DNA from: SPDF01 sp963699825
GTDB lineage: Bacteria; Gemmatimonadota; Gemmatimonadetes; Gemmatimonadales; GWC2-71-9
NCBI GenBank assembly: GCA_963699825.1
Contig: CAVOVI010000009.1
Location: 62,001-126,000 of the forward strand
Direction: 5' to 3'
DNA: 64,000 nucleotides
The stretch's first letter is position 1. Every line of letters starts with the position of its first letter. The translations under genes and the position numbers were made by a program. The notes beneath the pieces were generated by a model. It saw nothing but the letters and a program-made list of their open reading frames with translations, was not told the origin of the DNA and searched no databases. This document shows, piece by piece, positions 8,782-18,847 of this stretch.

Positions 8782-9857
8782 GCGGCCTCCGTGGCTACTT
8801 GGTGAGCGCTGCCCGTGCCGCGAGTATGGCGTCGATCAACGGCGCCGAATCGAACCGCACCGGATCGGTGCAGGGCAATCCCGTTTCCTGTCGCCGCCTT
8901 GGCGATCGCCGCCTTCGCCGCCGTCTCGTCCAGGTCGTAGGTGTTGAGGCAGATCCCGATCACCTTGGTCGGGTGCACCGCGGAGCCGATGTCCTCGTAC
9001 CACCGGATGTAGTCGGTCAGCGGCGGAATCTTGACCCAGGCCCCCTCGCGGTAGTCGCCGACATGCTTGCGGCTCGCCTGGTGGCAGAGAATCAGCGCGT
9101 CGGGACAGGAGCCGTGGAGGAGGCTCAGCGTGACGCCGGAGTAGCCGGGGTGATTGATGCTCCCCTGCCCCTCCACCAGCACGATGTCGGCGTCCTTGCT
9201 CCCCTGCAGCACCAGTTGCTCGGCAGCGCCGCCGGTGAAGTCGGACACGACCGCGTCCACCGAAATCCCCCACCCCTCGATCATGATGCCGGTCTGCCCC
9301 GTCGCCACGAAGGTGGTCCGCTGGCCACGCGCCTTGAGCTCCTTCACCAGCTGGAGCTGGGCCGTCATCTTGCCGACGTTACAGTCGGTGCCGACAGTCA
9401 GCACCACGAGCGCCTCGACCTCCTTGGCGAGGCCACTCGAGACGGGGATGTCGGCCGGCGGCTTGCGCAGGTCGAGCAGCCTGGCCCCGCTGGCGCGGGC
9501 CCGCTCCACCAGCATCGGGTCGTCGGCCAGGAAGCTGTGCAGCCCGCTCCAGATGTCGCACCCCTGGTCCAGCGCCTCCGCCAGCCAGGTGCGCCACTGC
9601 TCCGGCAGCCGCCCGCCCACCGGCGCGATACCGATCAGCACGGCGTCGGGCTTGAACGCCAGCCCGTCGCGCATCGTGCCGACCACCGGGATGTCCCCGC
9701 CGTAGCCCAGAACGTCCTGGGCTGTCTTGCCGACCAACTGGCTGTCGAGCACCGCCACGGTTCGGTCCGGCAGGTACCGGATGATCGAGTTCGCCGTCTT
9801 GGAAGTGAGGGGGCCGAAGTCTCGGTCGGCCAGTATCAGGAATCGAGTGGCGCTCAT
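8778..9857 (-). CDS. DUF1611 family protein (P-loop, DgcN-like)
   Basis: Starts at ATG 9857 (MSATRFLILADRDFG). It has an N-terminal Rossmann-like domain with GYGGDIPVVGTM and a C-terminal P-loop-like nucleotide-binding domain whose core is GTDCNVGKMTAQLQL. Family members include DgcN, linked to D-glutamate or dipeptide catabolism; the reaction here is not established. As written the frame ends at 8778 with a C terminus unlike the family. Removing one G in the run near 8890 gives the expected ending TDPVRFDSAPLIDAILAA, with a stop at 8795. The true gene is therefore probably 8795-9857, about 354 residues. Confidence 0.8.
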   Translation of the reverse strand: MSATRFLILADRDFGPLTSKTANSIIRYLPDRTVAVLDSQLVGKTAQDVLGYGGDIPVVGTMRDGLAFKPDAVLIGIAPVGGRLPEQWRTWLAEALDQGCDIWSGLHSFLADDPMLVERARASGARLLDLRKPPADIPVSSGLAKEVEALVVLTVGTDCNVGKMTAQLQLVKELKARGQRTTFVATGQTGIMIEGWGISVDAVVSDFTGGAAEQLVLQGSKDADIVLVEGQGSINHPGYSGVTLSLLHGSCPDALILCHQASRKHVGDYREGAWVKIPPLTDYIRWYEDIGSAVHPTKVIGICLNTYDLDETAAKAAIAKAATGNGIALHRSGAVRFGAVDRRHTRGTGSAHQVATEAA

Positions 9858-9983
9858 CGGAATGGGTGCTCGCAGGCGGGTTGGAGGATGCGACAAAGCT
9901 ACCGTATGCGAGGAAGAGGCGTGGAAGGGGATCCCGGACCTTGCCACGGCCCCTCGGGGCCTCGCTCGCCATGACAATGCCGG

Positions 9984-10760
<777 letters not shown>

Positions 10761-10766
10761 CAGGCA

Positions 10767-11162
10767 TCACCTTTCGCGATACGGCGCCAGGGCGCCCAAG
10801 TGGGTCGCCAGCGCCAGCGTGAGCGAATCGAAGCTGGCCTCGAACTCGCTGAAATCCAGATTCTCCAGCTCGAGGGTGTCCGTCAGCAGGACATGATCAC
10901 CCTCCACCCCGTAGGATCCATGCACCAGGTCGGTGGCGTTGTACTCGAGCAACTGCCGGTACAATTCCGTGCGCCGGGCGGGCTCGGTCGGCAGCTCCAT
11001 CACCCGCACGCGAAGGATCAGGACGGGCGGGGAGAAACTGACCACGACCTCCGATTCCTCCGACGTCCGTACTTTCCAGAGCCCTTCTTCCAGTTCCTCG
11101 ACAGTCCCCCCGGCCGCTTCCATGCGGTCGAGGAAGGACTGGACGTCATCCCGTGTGACCAT
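10767..11162 (-). CDS. YbjN/CesT-like small chaperone-fold protein
   Basis: A 131-residue soluble acidic protein, MVTRDDVQSFLDRME at the N terminus. Its alternating strands (GLWKVRTSEESEVVVSFSPP, VLILRVRVMELP) and helix ELYRQLLEYNATDLVHGSY resemble the YbjN and type III secretion chaperone (CesT) fold, in which a protein partner is bound. No signal peptide or membrane segment is seen. It ends six bases before pspA starts, so it probably works with PspA or the upstream small membrane proteins. The family assignment is by pattern only. Confidence 0.6.
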   Translation of the reverse strand: MVTRDDVQSFLDRMEAAGGTVEELEEGLWKVRTSEESEVVVSFSPPVLILRVRVMELPTEPARRTELYRQLLEYNATDLVHGSYGVEGDHVLLTDTLELENLDFSEFEASFDSLTLALATHLGALAPYRER

Positions 11163-11214
11163 GGCACCCCCTCTGCAAGAATCTAACCGCGGCTGTCACG
11201 CCGCAAAACGCCCC

Positions 11215-11562
11215 TCAGGCGGGTGGAAGCTGGGCCGGGTCCTCGGACCGATGCCGGGCGAGGAGTCGCTCGGTGAAGTCCAGCCGCTCCTCGAGTTCCA
11301 CCATCCGACCACGCATCTCGTAGAGCTCATCCACCACGTCGGGATGCGGCTCGGCCTGCCCGATCGTCCCCTGGTGAATCCGGGCGGCCAGCGCCTTGCC
11401 CACGGGGCCCCGAAGCGCCACGGTCCCCACCACCGCGCCCGTTATCAGGGCAGGAATGGCAAAGTCCTCGCCGATGACAATGGAAAGCGCAATGAATGTC
11501 CCCAGCAGGGCCACGGAAATCACCGAGATCGCGGCGTACAAACCTGCGTTCGATTCCTTCAT
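11215..11562 (-). CDS. array member H: two-helix membrane protein with C-terminal coiled coil (type I)
   Basis: A 115-residue intact protein. Two hydrophobic segments (LYAAISVISVALLGTFIALS and FAIPALITGAVVGTVAL) are followed by GPVGKALAARIHQ and a C-terminal coiled coil with the array signature VELEERLDFTERLLARHR. It is the last of eight tandem paralogues and is followed by the YbjN-like gene. Its start overlaps the stop of the preceding gene as ATGA. The signature resembles the C-terminal RIQALESILD helix of PspB, but I claim no established homology. Probable location: cytoplasmic membrane with the coiled coil in the cytoplasm. Confidence 0.75.
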   Translation of the reverse strand: MKESNAGLYAAISVISVALLGTFIALSIVIGEDFAIPALITGAVVGTVALRGPVGKALAARIHQGTIGQAEPHPDVVDELYEMRGRMVELEERLDFTERLLARHRSEDPAQLPPA

Positions 11563-11915
11563 GTCAGTCGCTCCGGTTCCCGGGCTTGAGCCAGCAGCCG
11601 CTCCGTGAAGTCGAGCCGCTCCTCGATTTCATATAGCCGCTGTTCACCCTGCTCCAGCGCAGCCAGGCGGCCTTCCAGCTCCGCGAGCCTTTCCGCCGGG
11701 AACTGTCCGCTCGTATCCGGCGGAAGTTGCCGGAGGGCGCGGTGCCTGCGAACGCCCAGGATCGCGAGGGAGGCGCCCCCGACGGCCGAGAGCATCGCAA
11801 CCGCCGCACCATGGCTCGTGAACTGCCCCAGAACGGTCATGACCGCAATCGTCACCCCCGCCTGAATGGTCAGGTCAATCCCGTCAATTCCGAAGATCCG
11901 CCTGACCCAGCTCAT
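11559..11915 (-). CDS. array member G: membrane protein with amphipathic N terminus and coiled coil (type II)
   Basis: A 118-residue intact protein. It begins MSWVRRIFGIDGID, an amphipathic stretch, followed by two membrane segments (about 17-55), a basic loop LGVRRHRALRQ and a coiled coil ending YEIEERLDFTERLLAQARE. The N terminus and the VRRH loop are shared with the neighbours at 11912-12291 and 12288-12661 but not with the other array members, so the array has two subfamilies. Both ends overlap neighbours by four bases (ATGA). Confidence 0.75.
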   Translation of the reverse strand: MSWVRRIFGIDGIDLTIQAGVTIAVMTVLGQFTSHGAAVAMLSAVGGASLAILGVRRHRALRQLPPDTSGQFPAERLAELEGRLAALEQGEQRLYEIEERLDFTERLLAQAREPERLT

Positions 11916-12291
11916 CGGGGCACCTCCAGGCGAGGTGAATCTGCTCGTGCCTGCGCGAGCAGGCGCTCGGCGAAATCGAGCCGCTCCTCGAGTTCGTGCA
12001 CCCGGTAGTTCATGGCGTCGATCTCGCTGCAGGCGCGCGTCGACATCGGCGAGCCGATCGGTCGATCACTTCGCCGGTGATCTCTCCGATGCCGTCCCGT
12101 GGTCCTCGCTTCAGCGCGAAGTGCCGGCGGACACCGAGGATCACCAGGGAAATGGCACCCACACCCGCCACCAGAACCTCCGGATTCGATCCCGCCGCGC
12201 TCCCGGCCATGATCATCACGAACATGGTCACGCCGGCCTGGATGACGATGTCTACCCCGTCCAGTCCGACCATCTTCCGAACCCAGCTCAC
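11912..12291 (-). CDS. array member F: type II paralogue (frameshifted)
   Basis: The N-terminal two thirds (MSWVRKMVGLDGVD, two membrane segments, LGVRRHFALKRG) read from ATG 12291. The C-terminal coiled coil (YRVHELEERLDFAERLLAQ) is in another frame ending at 11912, with the change near 12045. Corrected length is about 126 residues. Four-base overlaps with both neighbours survive, which argues that the gene is functional in the organism and that the frame change is a sequence error. Confidence 0.65.
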
Positions 12292-12661
12292 CGCCCCTCC
12301 TCGATGTCGGCGCGCTTCGCTCGCTCGCTGACCAGCAGGCGCTCGGCGAAATCCACCCGCTCCTCGAGTTCATGGAGCCGTGCCCGTTCCTGCTCCAGCT
12401 GGTAGAGCCGATCGTCGAGCTCCTCCAACTCCGCCTGGCCACTCTCGGCCGGGATTGCGCGGGGTTTGGATCGGCCGACGAACATCCGCGCCCCAGCACC
12501 ACGGCGGAGGCTGCGAGGATGCAGCGTGGCGACGCCGTCGCCGTCGTAGTTGAACTCGCCGCCGGCACCTCCGACGATGACCGCGACGACGACTGTGACA
12601 CACCCACGTGGATGACGATGTCCTTGCCGTCGAGGCCGAAGATCTCACGGATGCGGCTCAC
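12288..12661 (-). CDS. array member E: type II paralogue (frameshifted)
   Basis: Begins MSRIREIFGLDGKDIVIHVG at ATG 12661 and ends in DRLYQLEQERARLHELEERV, DFAERLL, at 12288. The middle hydrophobic part lies in other frames (changes near 12600 and again around 12490-12540). Its central segment seems to lack the clean second membrane helix of its neighbours, but this cannot be judged until the frames are resolved. Four-base overlaps join it to the genes on both sides. Confidence 0.6.
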
Positions 12662-12937
12662 TGCCCCTCCTCGATTCGGGCCGGCTCCCGGCCCTGGGCC
12701 AGGAGCCGTTCAGCGAAGTCCAGGCGTTCCTCCAGCTCATGGAGCCGGTCGACCTGCTGCTCCAGCTCAGCGACCCGCCCCTGCAGCTGCTCGACCTCCG
12801 GCAGCGCCTGCCCGCTCGTGCCCTCGATCCGGCGGGCCCAGGCCTTCCCGAGCGGTCCGCGAAGGATGAGCACCGACTGCGGCCGACACCATCATGACGA
12901 TGGTGACAAGGACCGGAGCGAGGTCGCCAGAGTTCAT
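12658..12937 (-). CDS. array member D: type I paralogue (frameshifted)
   Basis: Begins MNSGDLAPVLVTIVMMVSAA at ATG 12937, a single membrane helix. After one frame change near 12875 it continues LILRGPLGKAWARRIEG and a coiled coil LEQQVDRLHELEERLDFAER. Corrected length is about 93 residues. The GPLGKAxxxRI motif directly after the helix places it with the type I subfamily. Confidence 0.65.
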
Positions 12938-12952
12938 TGAGCTGACCGGGAG

Positions 12953-13274
12953 CTAGTGTGGGAGCCTGGCCTGCTCACGCTGCTGCGCGAGGAGGCGTTC
13001 GGTGAAGTCCAGCCGCTCTTCCAGTTCGTGCACGATTCCCTGGCGCTGCTCGAGCTCGGCCACGCGGGCACGCAGGTCCTCGATTTCGGCCAGCACCGCC
13101 GGGTCCTGCCGCTGCCTGCCCTCAATCCGTCGCGCAGATGGCCCGAATCAGCGGGAATGCAGATCAGCACGGTCGCCGCGAAGAAGGCCAGATGCTGATC
13201 AGCACGATCGCCGGCTCGCTGAGGAACGCCCAGGGCGGCAGCCGGCGGAGGGGCGGCGCTGGCACCTGGGTCAC
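12953..13274 (-). CDS. array member C: type I paralogue (frameshifted, start uncertain)
   Basis: The C-terminal part reads cleanly: RRIEGRQRQDPAVLAEIEDL, then RARVAELEQRQGIVHELEER, then LDFTERLLAQQREQ, ending at TAG 12953-12955. The N-terminal hydrophobic part (FLSEPAIVLISI and AFFAATVLIC) is split over two further frames. GTG 13274 is my best guess for the start, eight bases after the preceding gene. Corrected length is about 105 residues. Confidence 0.5.
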
Positions 13275-13282
13275 GATCGACC

Positions 13283-13573
13283 TCAGCCTGCGCGAGCAGC
13301 GGATCCAGTCATCGGGGACCTCCCGGCGGCAATACCGCCGACGTCACGCTGTTGCGCAATCAGATCGTTCGGCGAAGTCCAGCCGCTCCTCCAGCTCCCC
13401 CACCCGGTCCCGCAGCACCTCGACCTCGTCAAGCAGGTGCGGATCCTGCTGCGGCTGCTCCGCCCTCGATCTTGCGCAGCAGCGCCTTCCGGAGCGGCAC
13501 GCGCAAAGAAGAACACCAGCGCGATGCCGGATGACATCAGCATCATCAGGACGATGAATTCTTCGTTCGGCAC
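13283..13573 (-). CDS. array member B: type I paralogue (frameshifted)
   Basis: Begins MPNEEFIVLMMLMSSGIALV at ATG 13573 (one membrane helix). Other frames then supply VPLRKALLRKIEGG, and after a second change DEVEVLRDRVGELEERLDFA. A third change near 13365 gives LIAQQRDVGGIAAGRSP and a stop at 13283. Order and motifs match the other type I members. Corrected length is about 97 residues. Confidence 0.55.
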   Translation of the reverse strand: MPNEEFIVLMMLMSSGIALVFFFARAAPEGAAAQDRGRSSRSRIRTCLTRSRCCGTGWGSWRSGWTSPNDLIAQQRDVGGIAAGRSPMTGSAARAG

Positions 13574-13585
13574 GGCGGACTCTCC

Positions 13586-13837
13586 CTAACTCGGTGGAAG
13601 CTGCGAGGGCTCGCGGCGCTCGGCCAGCAACCGCTCGGTGAAGTCCACCCGCTCGTGGAGCTCCGACATCTGCGACCTCAGGTCGTCGATCTCGGCGAGC
13701 AGCTGAGGATCAGGCGGCGCCATCTCATGCGTCTTGGCCCGGATCCGCTCGGCGTACGCCTTGCCAATCGGGCTGACGGAGAGGAGGAAGAGCGTTCCGC
13801 CCCCAAAGATGAAGATGATCGCGAGTACACCTTCCAT
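13586..13837 (-). CDS. array member A: type I membrane/coiled-coil protein, first of the array
   Basis: An intact 83-residue protein: one membrane helix (VLAIIFIFGGGTLFLLSV), then SPIGKAYAERIRA, then a coiled coil DLRSQMSELHERVDFTERLL. Its size and layout (helix, basic patch, short coiled coil) are those of PspB. It is the promoter-proximal gene of the run leading to pspA, so the promoter should lie in 13838-13910, between it and a palindromic repeat. Confidence 0.75.
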   Translation of the reverse strand: MEGVLAIIFIFGGGTLFLLSVSPIGKAYAERIRAKTHEMAPPDPQLLAEIDDLRSQMSELHERVDFTERLLAERREPSQLPPS

Positions 13838-13910
13838 GTCTACTGCCTTCTCCAGGGGTGAATAGTGGAATTACGGGGTGACGTTTCAATTTGTTTCATT
13901 TGCCCTGTTC

Positions 13911-14001
13911 TGTCATTGCGAGGCCGCGGAGCGGCCGAAGCAATCTCGACCTAGCCCCAGATTGCTTCGTCGGCCCCTCCTGGGGCCTCCTCGCAATGGC
14001 A
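13911..14001. repeat. dispersed palindromic repeat, copy 1
   Basis: An imperfect nested palindrome of about 90 bases. The outer arms are TGTCATTGCGAGG and CCTCCTCGCAATGGCA; the inner arms are AAGCAATCT and AGATTGCTT. A second copy with the same arms is at 60944-61027. It separates the psp-linked array from sdaAA. This is a REP/MITE-like intergenic element and could fold into a long hairpin or act as a terminator in either direction. Confidence 0.8.
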
Positions 14002-14010
14002 GAAAGTACC

Positions 14011-14895
14011 CTAAGCCGTTTTCCCAGAACGCTTTATCTGAATCAACCGCTCCTTTGCCAGCCGTCGACCGGTCGGCGTGGCGGCCAGGCCGCCCCCAGC
14101 GGTCTCCCGGTACCGCACATCCATCGACCGACCGATTTCGCCCATCGTATCGATCACCTCGTCGGCCGGGATGGGAAACTCGATGCCCGCAAGCGCCATT
14201 TCGATCGCCGCGAGGGCGATCGCCGCACCGGTGGCATTCCGGAAGACGCAGGGAATCTCCACGAGGCCGCCGAGCGGGTCACAGACCAGCCCCAGCGTGC
14301 CCTGCATCGCGAGGGACACGGCGTGAGCCGCCACCGTGGGCGATCCGCCGAGCACTTCCACGCCTGCGCCAGCCGCCATGGCGGCGGCCGCGCCTGTCTC
14401 CGCCTGGCAGCCCCCCTCGGCCCCGCTGAGCGAGGCGCGCACCGCCACGACCGCGCCGATCAATCCTGCGGTGGCCAACCCGCGCACCAGTTGCTCGTCG
14501 GTGGCACTGCCCCGGCCGGCCAGTCCGAGGAGAACCCCCGGCAGGACCCCAGCCCCGCCCGCCGTCGGCGCCGCCACGATCACCCCCATGGCAGCGTTGA
14601 CTTCCTGCACCGCGAGGGCGCTCGCGATCACCTCGGTGAACAGCGTTCCGGAGAGCGGTCCGGTGAGCCGGTTCAGCTTGGCGGCGTCTCCACCGACGAG
14701 GCCGCTGACGCTGCGCAGGTCGCCGGGGAGGCCCCGGGCCACCGCCCCGCGCATCACCTCGAGCGCCCGTGTCAGCCCCGCCTCGAGTTCGGCCCTGCTC
14801 TTCAGCCCGTGTGCCACCTCACGACGGAGCGCGAACTCGCCCAGTGAGATCCCCGCCGTCTCGGCCTGCGTTACCGCATCATTGAGCGAGTCCAT
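14011..14895 (-). CDS. sdaAA: L-serine dehydratase, iron-sulfur dependent, alpha subunit
   Basis: A 294-residue protein that with SdaAB converts L-serine to pyruvate and ammonia in the cytoplasm, using a 4Fe-4S cluster. Conserved cysteines lie in EGGCQAETG and in LVCDPLGGLVEIPCVFRN, the expected cluster ligands; AAPTAGGAGVLPG is a conserved glycine-rich active-site segment. Its ATG overlaps the stop of sdaAB by one base (TGATG). The two-subunit arrangement is the one seen in Bacillus and many other phyla. Confidence 0.94.
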   Translation of the reverse strand: MDSLNDAVTQAETAGISLGEFALRREVAHGLKSRAELEAGLTRALEVMRGAVARGLPGDLRSVSGLVGGDAAKLNRLTGPLSGTLFTEVIASALAVQEVNAAMGVIVAAPTAGGAGVLPGVLLGLAGRGSATDEQLVRGLATAGLIGAVVAVRASLSGAEGGCQAETGAAAAMAAGAGVEVLGGSPTVAAHAVSLAMQGTLGLVCDPLGGLVEIPCVFRNATGAAIALAAIEMALAGIEFPIPADEVIDTMGEIGRSMDVRYRETAGGGLAATPTGRRLAKERLIQIKRSGKTA

Positions 14896-15563
14896 CAGCC
14901 GTCCACCCGTCCGATGGCGCGGACGCTCTGCACTCGCGGGAGCGCCAGCAATGCCGTGAGCGCACCTGCCCCCACCGCCTCGTCGAGCTCGTAGATATGG
15001 ATCGCGTGGCCGCCCTTCTCACGCCGCGAGACCTTGATGGTGGCGATGTTGCCGCCTTCCGCCGCGAGCGCCGTCGTGATCGCGGCGACCGCCCCCGGCT
15101 GGTCGGCCGCGACGACGACCAGCGCGGGCAGCGTCCCGGTGATTTCCACGGGGTAGTCGTCGATGCTGGTGATGACGATGCGCCCCGCGCCGATGGACGA
15201 GCCGATGACGGTGACCTTGCGGTCGCCCCGCGCCAGCGTCAGCCGCGCCGTGTTGGGGTGATGGTCGCCTCGGAGCTTGGTGTTCTCGAAGGTGATGTCG
15301 ATCCCGGCGCTGGCCGCCAGTTCCAGGCTCTCCCGTAGCCGCTCATCGTCAGGCCGAAACCCGAGCAGCCCCCCGACCAGGGCGCGGTCGGTGCCGTGCC
15401 CCTGCCCCGTGCGCGCGAACGAGCCGTGGAGCTCGAGGAGCGCCTTTTCCGGCTGGCCACCCAACAGGGCCCGGGCAAAGAGTCCGATACGGCAGGCCCC
15501 CGCCGTGTGAGACGACGAGGGCCCGACCATGACCGGTCCGATGATATCAAGGAGGGAAATCAT
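14895..15563 (-). CDS. sdaAB: L-serine dehydratase, iron-sulfur dependent, beta subunit
   Basis: A 222-residue beta subunit. The N-terminal domain starts LLDIIGPVMVGPSSSHTAGA, the serine dehydratase beta signature, and the region HGSFARTGQGHGTDRALVGG is conserved. The C-terminal 75 residues form an ACT domain (ALVVVAADQPGAVAAITTAL), which usually senses an amino acid. It is transcribed with uvrA and a 71-residue gene upstream, three bases after the latter ends. Confidence 0.94.
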   Translation of the reverse strand: MISLLDIIGPVMVGPSSSHTAGACRIGLFARALLGGQPEKALLELHGSFARTGQGHGTDRALVGGLLGFRPDDERLRESLELAASAGIDITFENTKLRGDHHPNTARLTLARGDRKVTVIGSSIGAGRIVITSIDDYPVEITGTLPALVVVAADQPGAVAAITTALAAEGGNIATIKVSRREKGGHAIHIYELDEAVGAGALTALLALPRVQSVRAIGRVDG

Positions 15564-15566
15564 CCG

Positions 15567-15782
15567 TTAGAGCAGTTCCACCTGCTGGATGTCGCCGAGT
15601 GACAGCGCGATCTCGGTGTCCTCGATCCCGAGAGGTCGCAGATAGACCTCGTGGGCCGTGATGTGCGCATCGAGGGAGGTGGGGACGCCCGATACCTCGG
15701 AGGTGTCGGTCAGGACGATGCGGACCGGCTGATCGTGGTCCCCCGCGTACCCCAACACGCTGACTACTTCGTCAAACGTCAT
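15567..15782 (-). CDS. small conserved-looking protein of unknown function
   Basis: A 71-residue soluble protein starting at ATG 15782 behind a perfect AGGAGG site. Sequence features: MTFDEVVSVLGYAGDHDQPV at the N terminus, then beta-rich segments (RIVLTDTSEVSGVPTSLDAH) ending IEDTEIALSLGDIQQVELL. This reads like a small beta-barrel domain of five or six strands. No catalytic motif is evident. It lies between uvrA and sdaAB in the same orientation. Confidence 0.65.
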   Translation of the reverse strand: MTFDEVVSVLGYAGDHDQPVRIVLTDTSEVSGVPTSLDAHITAHEVYLRPLGIEDTEIALSLGDIQQVELL

Positions 15783-15852
15783 CTTCGCCTCCTGGTCAGG
15801 GTCTCCGTCAATGTACGAAGCCCGCCGGGGCACCGCCAGCGACGCGCCTCCG

Positions 15853-18730
15853 TCAGCTCCCCTCGCGCAGTACCCGCTCCAGGAACCTCCCGGTTGCGCT
15901 GGCCTTGACCGCGGCCACCGCCTCCGGCGTCCCCGAGGCCACCAGCTGTCCGCCCCGGTCCCCACCCTCGGGCCCGAGGTCGAGCACCCAGTCGGCGGTC
16001 TTCAGCACGTCGAGGTTGTGCTCGATGACCACGACGCTGTTTCCCTTGTCCACGAGGCGGTGCAGGACCTCCAGCAGGAGGCGGACGTCCTCGAAGTGGA
16101 GCCCGGTGGTCGGCTCGTCGAGGATATAGAGCGTGCGGCCGGTGTCCCGCTTGGCCAGTTCGGTCGCGAGCTTGACCCGCTGCGCCTCGCCGCCCGACAG
16201 CGTCGTGGCCGCCTGCCCGAGATGGATGTAGCCGAGCCCGACGTCGTTCAGGAGTTCGAGCTTGTCGGCGATCCGCCGCTGACTCTCGAAGAAGTCGAGC
16301 CCCTCAGCCACCGTCAGGTCGAGCACATCGGCGATGCTGCGCCCGCGGTAGCGGACCTCGAGCGTCTCCCGATTGTAGCGCCTCCCCTTGCACACCTCGC
16401 AGGGCACGTAGACGTCGGGCAGGAAATGCATCTCGATCTTGACCAGTCCGTCGCCCTGGCACGATTCGCAGCGGCCGCCCTTCACGTTGAACGAGAAGCG
16501 GCCGGGCCCGTAGCCGCGGATCTTCGCCTCGGGAAGCTGCGTGAAGAGCTCGCGAATCGGCGTGAAGAGCCCGGTGTAGGTGGCGGGATTCGAGCGCGGC
16601 GTGCGTCCGATGGGACTCTGGTCGATCTCGATGACCTTGTCGATCTGGTCGAATCCCTCGATCCGGTCGTGCTCACCGGGCACCACTCGCGCCCGGTAGA
16701 AGTGACGGGCCATCGCCCGGTAGAGGATATCGGTCACGAGGCTCGACTTGCCCGACCCGGACACGCCGGTCACGGCCACGAACAGGCCCAGGGGAATGTC
16801 GACCGTCAGGTCGCGGAGGTTGTTGGCGCGCGCACCGATGATCCGCAAGCGCTTCCCCGGGGCGGCCTCCCGGCGCACGGCCGGGACCGGAATCCGGAGC
16901 TCATGCCGGAGATACCGCGCGGTCAGCGAGGTGGGATGCGCCAGGACTTCCTCGACGGTCCCCTCGGCCATGACCTCGCCCCCGAAGCGTCCGGCGCGGG
17001 GGCCGAGGTCGATGACATGATCGGCGGCACGAATCGTCTCCTCGTCGTGCTCGACCACGATGACGGTGTTCCCGAGGTCCCGCAGCCCGCGGAGCGTCCC
17101 CAGCAGGCGCTCGTTGTCCCGCTGGTGGAGCCCGATGCTCGGCTCGTCGAGGATGTAGAGGACGCCGACCAGCCGGGAACCGATCTGGGTGGCGAGCCGG
17201 ATCCGCTGCGCCTCGCCGCCCGAGAGCGAGCCTGCACCGCGGCCGAGTGTGAGGTACTCGAGCCCGACATCGCGGAGGAACCGGAGCCGGTCGGTCACTT
17301 CCTTCAGGATCGGGCCGGCGATATCGGGGTCGAGGCCGGGCCGACCCTTGGCCCGGATGGGAAGACTCTCGAAGAACTCCACCGCCCGCTCGACCGAGAG
17401 GTCCACGACCTCACCGATGTTCTTGCCGTGCACCAGGACGGCGAGGCTCTCCGGCTTCAGGCGGCGCCCCCCGCATGCCAGGCAGGGCCGCTCGACCATG
17501 TACTCCTCGAGCGAGGTCCGGGCGGCGTCGCTGGCCGTCTCGCGGTAGCGGCGCTCGACGTTGAGGAGCACGCCCTCCCATTCGCTCTCGTAGTCGCCCT
17601 TCGAGCCGCGACCCTCCACCTGGAACTTGAACTTCTTTCCGGGAATCCCGTGCAGGAGGCCGTGCCGGGCGGCGTCGCTGTGCTCGCTCCACGGGGCGGC
17701 AAGGTCGAACTTGAGCGCCTTGGCCAGCGTGGGGAGCACGACCTTGCGGAGGTATCCGGTCGGCTCGCCCCACGGCAGGATGACGCCCTCGAGAATCGAG
17801 ATGCGCGCGTCGCCGAGGATCAGCTCCGGCGTGACCGTCCGGCGGGTCCCGAGGCCATGGCACTCGGCGCACACCCCGAACGGCGAATTGAACGAGAACT
17901 GCCGCGGCTCCAGTTCCGGCATCGACAGTCCGCAGGTCCCGCACGCAAAGCGCTCCGAGAAGGTGACCGCTTCAGGCCGCGCTTCCTCGCTTCCCCGCTT
18001 CCCCGCCGTGCCGTACCACTTCGACAACACCATCCGCCACCTTCAGCGCCGTCTCGATGGAGTCGTTCAGGCGGCCGCGGTCCGCGGCCTGGACCACGAG
18101 GCGGTCGACCACCACCGCGACGTCGTGGTTCTGCCGCCGGTTCAGCTTCGGGATGTCGGACAGGTCGTAGGTTTCGCCGTCCACCCGCGCCCGTACGAAA
18201 CCCCGCTTCTGGATGTCCTCGAAGAGGTCCTTGAATTCGCCCTTGCGGCCCCGCACGAGCGGCGCGAGCACCTCGATCCGGGTTCCCTCCGGCCAGGCCA
18301 GCACGGCATCGGTGATCTGGCTGGCGCTCTGCCGCTCGACCGGGCTGCCGTCGTTGGGACAGTGGGGAACTCCGGCCCGTGCCCACAGCAGCCGGAGGTA
18401 GTCGTACACCTCGGTGACGGTGCCGACGGTCGAGCGGGGATTGTGACCGGTGGATTTCTGTTCGATGGAGATGGCAGGCGACAGCCCTTCGATCACGTCG
18501 ACGTCGGGCTTCTCCATGAGACCGAGGAACTGCCGTGCGTACGCCGAGAGAGACTCGACGTAGCGCCGCTGGCCCTCGGCATAGATCGTGTCGAAGGCCA
18601 GCGAGGACTTGCCGGATCCGGAGAGCCCCGTGATGACGGTGAGGCGGTTCCGCGGAATCGTGACGGAGATGCCCTTGAGGTTGTGCTCACGGGCTCCCCG
18701 GACGACCAGGTATTCTTCTGCCATAGCCAT
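15853..18730 (-). CDS. uvrA: excinuclease ABC subunit UvrA (one frameshift)
   Basis: UvrA recognises bulky DNA lesions and loads UvrB in nucleotide excision repair. Two ABC modules are present: Walker A TGLSGSGKSSLAF near the N terminus with LSGGEAQRIRLA and ILDEPSIGLH, and Walker A TGVSGSGKSSL with LSGGEAQRVKLA and ILDEPTTGLH in the second half. Zinc-binding cysteine pairs occur in ACGTCGLSM...CAECHGLG and in CESCQGDG...CEVCKG. The frame shifts by one base between 17990 and 18030, exactly at a tandem GGGGAAGC octamer. Both frames encode GEAGKRGS there. Corrected length is about 958 residues, normal for UvrA. Start chosen at ATG 18730 (MAMAEEYLVVRGAREHNL). Confidence 0.93.
17982..18005. repeat. 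octamer tandem CTTCCCCG inside uvrA
   Basis: Three adjacent 8-base units (one imperfect, CTTCCTCG) in the linker before the second UvrA zinc-binding region. The same unit occurs as intergenic tandems at 18848-18870 and, on the other strand, at 62530-62549. The uvrA frameshift falls at this tract. Confidence 0.75.
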
Positions 18731-18847
18731 GGAGGATACCCCGGACCGGCATCGGGATTCAACTCCGCGAGATTCGGCTCCGATCACCGGCCGTTCCCTT
18801 TTCCGGCGCTCCTAGACACTTTTCGTCATTCCGGGGTTCGTGAACCC

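Noticed and set aside
9858..9983. A third copy of the TGTCATTGCGAGG palindrome.
   Set aside because: Only fragments (GCGAGGAAGAGG, GGCCTCGCTCGCCATGACA) are present, without matching inner arms; too weak to annotate.
11912..13573. Reading the broken array members as decaying pseudogenes.
   Set aside because: Start/stop overlaps, order and the coiled-coil signature are kept in every member, which is unlikely under free decay.
13838..14010. CRISPR array or tRNA in the repeat-bearing spacer.
   Set aside because: There is a single nested palindrome, no regularly spaced direct repeats and no cloverleaf.
15811..18234. An 807-codon open frame on the plus strand opposite uvrA.
   Set aside because: Composition is that of an antisense frame and it runs over the complete UvrA motifs.
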